Positions 9,001-13,245 of a stretch of 13,245 nucleotides of DNA are shown piece after piece. Numbering within the stretch: the first letter of the stretch is position 1; the number at the start of each line of letters is the position of its first letter. Made by a program: the position numbers and the translations under genes. The DNA lies in the NCBI GenBank assembly GCA_036939755.1, contig JALLAZ010000625.1, positions 1 through 13,245 on the forward strand. Reading direction: 5' to 3'. The notes under the pieces are model-generated. The model had not been told where the DNA came from and did not search any database. It was given only the letters and a program-made list of their open reading frames with translations. Source of the DNA: Stephanodiscus triporus. Its lineage: Eukaryota; Bacillariophyta; Thalassiosirophyceae; Thalassiosirales; Thalassiosiraceae.

Positions 9001-11130
9001 AAGTTCGGCTTATCTTCATCAAATGAACCTCTCATCGTACCATCCAATGCGATAATGCAGATGGCTAATGTAATGGTAGAATCAGCAGAGCGGCCTCATC
9101 AAAGTCACGTGAATACTTATCAAGATTCTATCTTGGAAGTGTCCGCTTGTCAGAGGTCCCCTGCAGCAGCCAAAATTCGGGACCTTTGTAATGTGCCATA
9201 CAATGAGATCACTCCATCCCAGAACCAGCAAAACGATGCAGATGTATCTGATGAGTTGTATAAGCAAAACCTCGTCAATCGGGATCAAAAAATCTGCAAG
9301 GCATCGTCAGAAGAATCGTCAACGCGATGTCCTCGTGACCTACCATCCAGTGAAATGACATGGCCTTATGAAACACATATTGGACAAATCCGACGTCCAC
9401 GTGGTAGTGACGAAGATAGCATAAGTGAAAAGATAATTCGACTGGCAGATTCGTTAAGAGAAGTTGCAAATCAGCTACCACGCGATGCCGATCTGGTAGA
9501 CATCAGCCAGTCATTGGATTCAACTAGCTTGAACCAAAGAATACGCAGCAGTCGTGTAAACCTCAATGACGTCCAAATGAAGCAGGATACTGGAAAAAGC
9601 GAAGCATTATCCGAGCAAGGCTTTCACGTCAACAACATATCATGTGATCAAAAGAACTCGTTGATTCCGTGGGGCAGCGTTCAACCTATTCCATCTTCAG
9701 CTCTGAAGAAGAACGACTCCATTAAAAAAAACACTAATTCTTCTTCTCTTGGTGTCCTGCATGCTGAAAATTTGCCCTCCAACAGCATTCAACATTCCAT
9801 CAGTGTCTGGAGTAAGCAACACTACATGCCATCACAAATTCCGATTTCTCCGATAGCTGTTGATAGAGAATCAAAACATTTCGCTCTTTTTAATAGCGGC
9901 TGTGGCAGAAAAGAAGTGCGTACACCGCACTTGTGTGATAACCCACGTATCAGTTTTTCCTGTGCTGATCCTCCGGGTTGCAGAATGGATTATTGTGAAC
10001 AAAAGGGTACAGATCCACCAGATGATACGTCATCACATTTAGTCATATCCACCACTTGTACATCCAAACCTAGGAGCAAACCGAGAAACTGGCATAACTC
10101 TGCACATGAGATGGAGAGTATTAACATGTCAACAACTGAGGACGAATGGGCGTCTCCAAGGAGAAAAATAAATCAAGCAAACTACGGGAGAGATCCTTCG
10201 CCTGAGAGATACGTAAATAATCGCACTTTGTTAAGCCGTTCAATTCGCAAACGCATTCCGTCAGAGACAAAAGGGAAGAAATCATTTACTGCCATCGACC
10301 CTTCCTTGTCTATAGGACGAAGAAAACACTCATTACAATATTTTGACGCAGAAAGAAGTCAGACCAAACTTCATCCCTATCCAAAACTTGTGCAGTGCCA
10401 AATTTCTTCATCGGATGCTATAAATGAGACTGTTGTACCGCGTCGATATCCTGAGAAATTTGAACATGATCCTATACTCGCAAGGAATTCGATTCGCATG
10501 AGTGTTACGCCAAAGACAAAAGGGAGGAAATCATATATTGACAACAACCGTTTTCCTGCCCAAACAGCCACATTTATAAGTACTCCCTCTTTGCATTCTT
10601 TTGACAAAGGAAGAAGACAGACCAAACCTCATCCCTATCCAAAACTTTCGCATGGCCAAAGTTCTTCATTGGATTGTCCTTCTTGGGATTCCCATGAGAT
10701 TGATTCACCACTTCAGACTGCAAAATCATGGGGAGATTCGTCGATGGATTTGTTGTTCAAACAAATTGATGAAATAGAAGGTGATTTCAACTCCATTGTT
10801 GCCTCGTTGCCGAGTTCGGATGGTCAATCATTGCTAGATTTGAAGGGCTCAAATGATTCCTTGAAAAGCATCAAGAGCAAACACTCTCTGGTCGAGATCT
10901 GCATAAACAACGGCAAAAGCTTTGAGAGCAGTGCATCAGCAGACAGTAGCATGGTTACTGATGTAGTAGAACGGATGCGTCGTATAAAGAATTACATCGA
11001 ACAAATTGATTCCGTTGATGATGGATCAGATTCAGACGGCTGCAATTCACAAGGTGAAATGTCAGAGCTGATGAAACGCCTTGCCAGCGCTGCTGAATCT
11101 CTACGTGAGCTGAATCAATGGGACAATTGA
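6038..11130 (+). CDS. Large zinc-ribbon protein (Auto_anti-p27-like) with tandem repeats, two exons
   Basis: Exons 6038-7473 and 7560-11130 give 1,668 residues. The start is the first ATG after an in-frame TAG at 5999; a second in-frame ATG follows at 6044. Exon 1 holds a Cys-pair module, CPTC (183, 186) and CMQC (235, 238), split by a 48-residue insert, then an acidic and basic stretch (RRRRR at 280-284). Exon 2 opens with a zinc ribbon of the Auto_anti-p27/UPF0148 type: LLRGRKLLTSKCDRCKMPL, with Cys pairs at 502/505 and 521/524 (CVTC), then a basic, nuclear-signal-like run at about 529-540. The middle is Ser/Gln-rich and disordered, with three 75-residue repeats at 791-1015 and a diverged second repeat at about 1373-1517. 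Leu-rich helices lie at 1099-1117 and at the C terminus (1645-1668). No membrane segment or enzyme motif is visible. Small p27-family proteins such as human ZNRD2 have been tied to mitotic or centromere antigens, but the role here is unknown. The protein is far longer than the family norm. Confidence 0.8.
7474..7559 (+). other. Phase 2 spliceosomal intron of the zinc-ribbon gene (86 bases)
   Basis: The donor is ATGAA|GTGAGT at 7474 and the acceptor is CCACGCAG|GAAAGAG, ending at 7559, with a CTTAAC branch-like sequence near 7497 and a T/C-rich stretch before the acceptor. Unspliced reading stops at TGA 7475-7477. Splicing rebuilds a Lys codon (AA+G) and joins two long open frames of 478 and 1,190 codons in register. 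It places the Auto_anti-p27-like ribbon shortly after the junction. Confidence 0.88.
7600..7704 (+). other. Auto_anti-p27-like zinc ribbon coding segment
   Basis: This segment encodes roughly LLRGRKLLTSKCDRCKMPL through IVCVTCLG. Its CX2C-X15-CX2C spacing, Leu-Leu-x-Gly start, Pro-Leu after the first pair and I-x-C-V-x-C at the second pair all match the layout known for the Auto_anti-p27 family. It is the only part of the protein I can place in a named family. Confidence 0.65.
8494..9168 (+). repeat. Three tandem 225-base (75-codon) repeats inside the zinc-ribbon gene
   Basis: Copies begin at 8494, 8719 and 8944, exactly 225 bases apart, each opening with the codons for HQIMTTTADDQRESIPE. 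Copies 1 and 3 are the closest pair (both KFGLSSSNEP, SNAIMQM, VESAERPHQSHVNTY); copy 2 differs most. Copies keep silent as well as coding identity, so the duplication looks recent or homogenised. Degenerate relatives flank them: a YQxSxSE[VL]S motif also occurs in residues encoded at about 8270-8430, and SSEVSSTRCPRNL near 8310-8350 is echoed by SSEESSTRCPRDL near 9305-9345. Confidence 0.95.
10240..10674 (+). repeat. Diverged two-copy tandem repeat inside the zinc-ribbon gene
   Basis: Copy 1 is at 10240-10416 and copy 2 at 10489-10674. Both run from SIR, through a KGKKS or KGRKS basic block, to an HPYPKL motif followed by Q-x-SSS-D or Q-SSSLD. Copy 2 is three codons longer before the HPYPKL motif. 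The PYPKL end is conserved at the base level (CATCCCTATCCAAAACTT in both), while the middle has diverged. This repeat is older than, and unrelated to, the 75-residue array. Confidence 0.8.
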
Positions 11131-11518
11131 GATAGCCTAGCGCTTTGAAAGGTTAACATTTTCATGCACCTCATCATAAACATAACATACAAATTCAAAC
11201 ATAAATTATTCACTGCTTACGCCAGGAATTGCAAATGCAAAAACAATATCTCCACGGAAAATTACTTGTAAGCTTGTACCACTTTTTGTCATCCTGGGAT
11301 GCATTTGCATGAGATCAAAGAAAATTGCCTGAACTACTTCTCCAATTTACCAAGGATGGGCAGGGTGATGTTGCGCCTGTTTCTGACGATGAGCGGCCAT
11401 TGGGATCGGGAACGATGATGGCGGCGGCGGAGGATTGGCTCCTCTGCATGCTTCTATGGCTGTGGGAGGATGCTCGCCAAGATTTATTAGCTAAGAGTAA
11501 ATGATTAAAAAGAAATGG
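11131..11518. other. 3' flank of the zinc-ribbon gene with a GC-rich coding-like island
   Basis: The first part (11131-11310) is AT-rich and probably 3' UTR; no canonical AATAAA was seen, only ACATAAAT near 11200. From about 11350 to 11480 the DNA becomes GC-rich. A plus-strand frame from 11311 to a TGA at 11504-11506 reads like protein (for example GQGDVAPVSDDERPLGSGT and EDWLLCMLLWLWEDARQD) but has no ATG at its start. A minus frame (11554-11315, 79 codons) overlaps it. It may be the remains of a gene or element; neither frame is supported enough to call. Confidence 0.3.
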
Positions 11519-11645
11519 TTGCCAGAAGTTCTCATGCTTGCCAAAAGTCCTCATACCAATAGAGTTTGCCAGAAGAACTCATGCTAATATGTACTCATGC
11601 AAAAATAAAATTGCCAGAATTACTATTTGCCAGAAGTACTCATGC
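11519..11645 (+). repeat. Cluster of degenerate 19-base repeats, consensus TTGCCAGAAGTWCTCATGC
   Basis: Full copies lie at 11519-11537, 11538-11556 (directly abutting, two or three changes), 11566-11584 and 11627-11645. Partial copies occur at about 11590-11600 (GTACTCATGC) and 11611-11625 (TTGCCAGAATTACTA). Spacers are short and irregular. Each unit carries an AGTACT-like centre. The array is too irregular and its units too short and unspaced for CRISPR. It may be a minisatellite or a cluster of protein-binding sites. Confidence 0.75.
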
Positions 11646-12480
11646 ATGTATTAAAAAAATCATTTGCCCACCCCTACCAAACACAACCTCCTCTCCTCTC
11701 CTGCACAATAACAATGAATTCTTCCAGCAGAACAATTGGCTAGGATGACAGAGTATGCTGGGGTGAAGTTGAAAAGAATCAGTTGCGATTCCCATAACCC
11801 CCCCCCTGCCGCCATTGCATTCATTGTAACTTGACAGAACTACTGCTGATTCCTTTGATCTCCATCCTTTTGTGAGGGGATTTCACCGTCTTCAATTATT
11901 TGTATCTTCATGACTATTTAGGTATAAGTATTAGATTATGATTGTTTGCAAAAATGACCCAAAGGGATTGACTATGCACCCCAAATGAGTTCTTTTCTGG
12001 GACATAATGAAATCGCACAATCCCATTTTTGGGATTGTGGTGTCTAAAATTATTTGGTAATAAATGTACAGATTCCCTCATACCTGGGCTCAAGGGGGAA
12101 TCCCTTACAACAAGAACCCAAGAGATCAAGAGATTGCGGGATCTGCCAGCCCTAGTATTCACCATTAATCACAACTCCGTTGCCATGGGTGTGTGAATAT
12201 CAACTCCTGGTCAACATAATTGTTGGCAATTGTCATTGTTTTGCAGGTCAAGGAACCCACCAATATTGATGATGACTCGGTCATCAGCTGAGAAAGCAGA
12301 TGACACAACATCTAGGTTGCATATTCCAGCAGTATCCAGTGAATGAATGGAATATGTTTTTGGCTTCTAGAAGAGAACCAATAGTAAACAACATACAGAC
12401 CATAGGGAACTTGTAAAAACTCGATTACTTTTTGAGAGGAACCACTTTTTGCCTATCTACCTTGGTTTGCCCTCCTCTTA
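11646..12480. other. AT-rich spacer without a supported gene
   Basis: No convincing coding region is visible. An 83-codon minus frame (12165-11914) starts MVNTRAGR but shows no family motif and crosses a perfect hairpin. A splice-acceptor-like TTGTTTTGCAG ends at 12246, followed by 14 codons to a TGA, but I find no partner exon. Besides the hairpin at 12016-12039, the only other structure is a short inverted pair, GATTCCC/GGGAATC, at about 12071-12106. Confidence 0.5.
12016..12039. repeat. Perfect hairpin, 10-base stem and 4-base loop
   Basis: CACAATCCCA at 12016-12025 is the exact reverse complement of TGGGATTGTG at 12030-12039, with loop TTTT. It has no trailing T-run in the plus direction and lies in noncoding DNA, so it is unlikely to be a bacterial-type terminator. 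It could be a remnant of a small inverted-repeat element or a structured RNA. The function is unknown. Confidence 0.8.
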
Positions 12481-12508
12481 CTTTTAGCGCACAACCAGGA
12501 GGCTTGTG

Positions 12509-13015
12509 TGGTATGGCACCAACAACGACAATGACAATGACAACAAGAACAATGATATGACAAGAACAATGGCAATGGCAATGGTGACAATGGCGGCAAC
12601 AATGGCCACGACAGCAGCAGCAGGGGCAATGACGGCTGGGGTAGCAGTGGTGATGATGGAGGTGGCAGGGGCAATGACGGTGATATTGACGGTGATAGTG
12701 GCAATGACGATGATTGTGAAAATTTTGGTGGCATCAACAGTGGCAGCAGTAGTGTCGGCGGCGGCCATGGCAACATCAATGATGAGAGCAGCTACAACAG
12801 TGGCAACGATGGCAGTGGGACACACACACAACAATCAACTCATTGACTGTGATTGCAGGGGCGACAATGACAATGATGACAACGGCAATGGTGGTGATGG
12901 TGACAGCAACAGAAATGGCAGCAGTGGAAGAGACGACAATGGTAACTACAACAGTGGCAAAGGAAACAGCGATGGCGGTGGTGTTGGCAGCAGTGACAAT
13001 GATGACAGTGGGACA
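12509..13015 (+). repeat. Low-complexity triplet tract (AAT/GAC/GGC/GGT/AGC-type units)
   Basis: On the plus strand the tract is built of RNY-like triplets (CAATGGCAATGG, GGTGATAGTGGCAATGAC). In one frame these read as Asn/Asp/Gly/Ser-rich sequence. That frame is open at 12556-12846 without an ATG. A second frame, shifted by one base, is open from an ATG at 12809 to the right edge (145 codons) and continues the same composition up to about 13010. Hydrophobic or His/Cys-rich frames on the minus strand (12453-12834, 12840-13151) are complements of this bias. It is either a decayed or frameshifted coding region for a disordered protein, or a noncoding microsatellite-derived tract. Confidence 0.7.
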
Positions 13016-13035
13016 CTCTCACACAACAATCAACT

Positions 13036-13245
13036 GAAAGTGGTAGTGGGTAAAATGAGATGCTGTCACCCCATGATGAGGATGACAATGATGATGGCAT
13101 TGATAAAAACAAGGGACATCGGCTCATACACGTCACTTCGAGGGGGGTCACTTTCGTGGCATCGTCACCAGTTTATTTATTTCGTATGCATCACGGAGGC
13201 ATCTCTTAATATTATAACACGTCACCATTTTGTTAGTGAAATAAC
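13036..13245. other. Right-edge sequence without a supported gene
   Basis: The open frame that starts in the triplet tract continues here to the window end, but its translation (for example KVVVGKMRCCHPMMRMTMMM) no longer shows the Asn/Asp/Gly/Ser bias and does not look like a folded protein. Two ACACGTCAC strings (about 13128 and 13217) could be regulatory for a gene beyond the edge. Nothing firmer can be said. Confidence 0.35.

Noticed and set aside
11519..11645. CRISPR-like array
   Set aside because: Repeat units are only 19 bases, degenerate and irregularly spaced, and two abut with no spacer.
11914..12165. 83-codon minus frame beginning MVNTRAGR, reminiscent of how some retrotransposon Gag proteins start
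   Set aside because: No zinc knuckle, protease or reverse transcriptase follows, and the frame spans a perfect noncoding hairpin. The likeness is a few residues only.
12182..12291. Possible terminal exon after the acceptor-like TTGTTTTGCAG (14 codons to TGA)
   Set aside because: No upstream exon with a matching donor and frame could be found.
12453..13151. Minus-strand frames with hydrophobic or His/Cys-rich sequence
   Set aside because: They are complements of the triplet-repeat tract, and at least the one beginning at 13151 starts at GTG. The apparent membrane or metal-binding character is an artefact of repeat bias.
13130..13224. Two ACGTCA strings resembling the CO2/cAMP-responsive elements described in diatoms
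   Set aside because: Six-base matches are expected by chance and TGACGT/ACGTCA also occurs inside coding regions of this window; no downstream gene is visible to test them against.

Overview
The window looks like nuclear DNA of a photosynthetic stramenopile, most likely a diatom. This is inferred from three things: a secreted-then-imported type N-terminal presequence on the left-edge gene, short GT-AG introns (110 and 86 bases, both phase 2), and long Ser/Gly/Asp-rich disordered segments in the proteins. No operons, ribosome binding sites, tRNA, rRNA, CRISPR array or prokaryotic mobile element were seen.

Layout. Positions 1-660 (minus) hold the 5' end of a gene that runs off the left edge. 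Its first 220 codons encode a signal peptide plus an acid-free Ser/Thr/Arg/Pro-rich stretch, as in plastid-targeted diatom proteins. Positions 661-1850 are AT-rich and include one unsupported 213-codon frame. Positions 1851-5554 (minus) hold a two-exon gene for a 1,197-residue papain-family (C1A) cysteine protease with an I29 propeptide. It has an intact Gln/Cys/His/Asn site and, unusually, about 417 disordered residues and a hydrophobic segment ahead of the propeptide. Positions 5555-6037 form a divergent intergenic region with a perfect 14-base palindrome around TACGTA. Positions 6038-11130 (plus) hold a two-exon gene for a 1,668-residue protein with one Auto_anti-p27-like zinc ribbon, a second Cys-pair module, three near-identical 75-residue tandem repeats, a second diverged tandem repeat and Leu-rich terminal helices. 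Positions 11131-12480 are AT-rich, with a cluster of 19-base repeats and a perfect hairpin. Positions 12500-13040 are a triplet-biased low-complexity tract. A further open frame there runs off the right edge, but its coding status is doubtful.

How the genes relate. The protease and zinc-ribbon genes are head-to-head and could share regulatory DNA, but nothing links their functions. By eye, the 5' halves of all three credible genes are much richer in G+C than their 3' parts and the spacers. No complete, obviously new multi-gene system is visible. The strongest novelty candidates are the architecture of the anchored protease, with its paired CxxWDVxC motifs, and the repeat-bearing zinc-ribbon protein.
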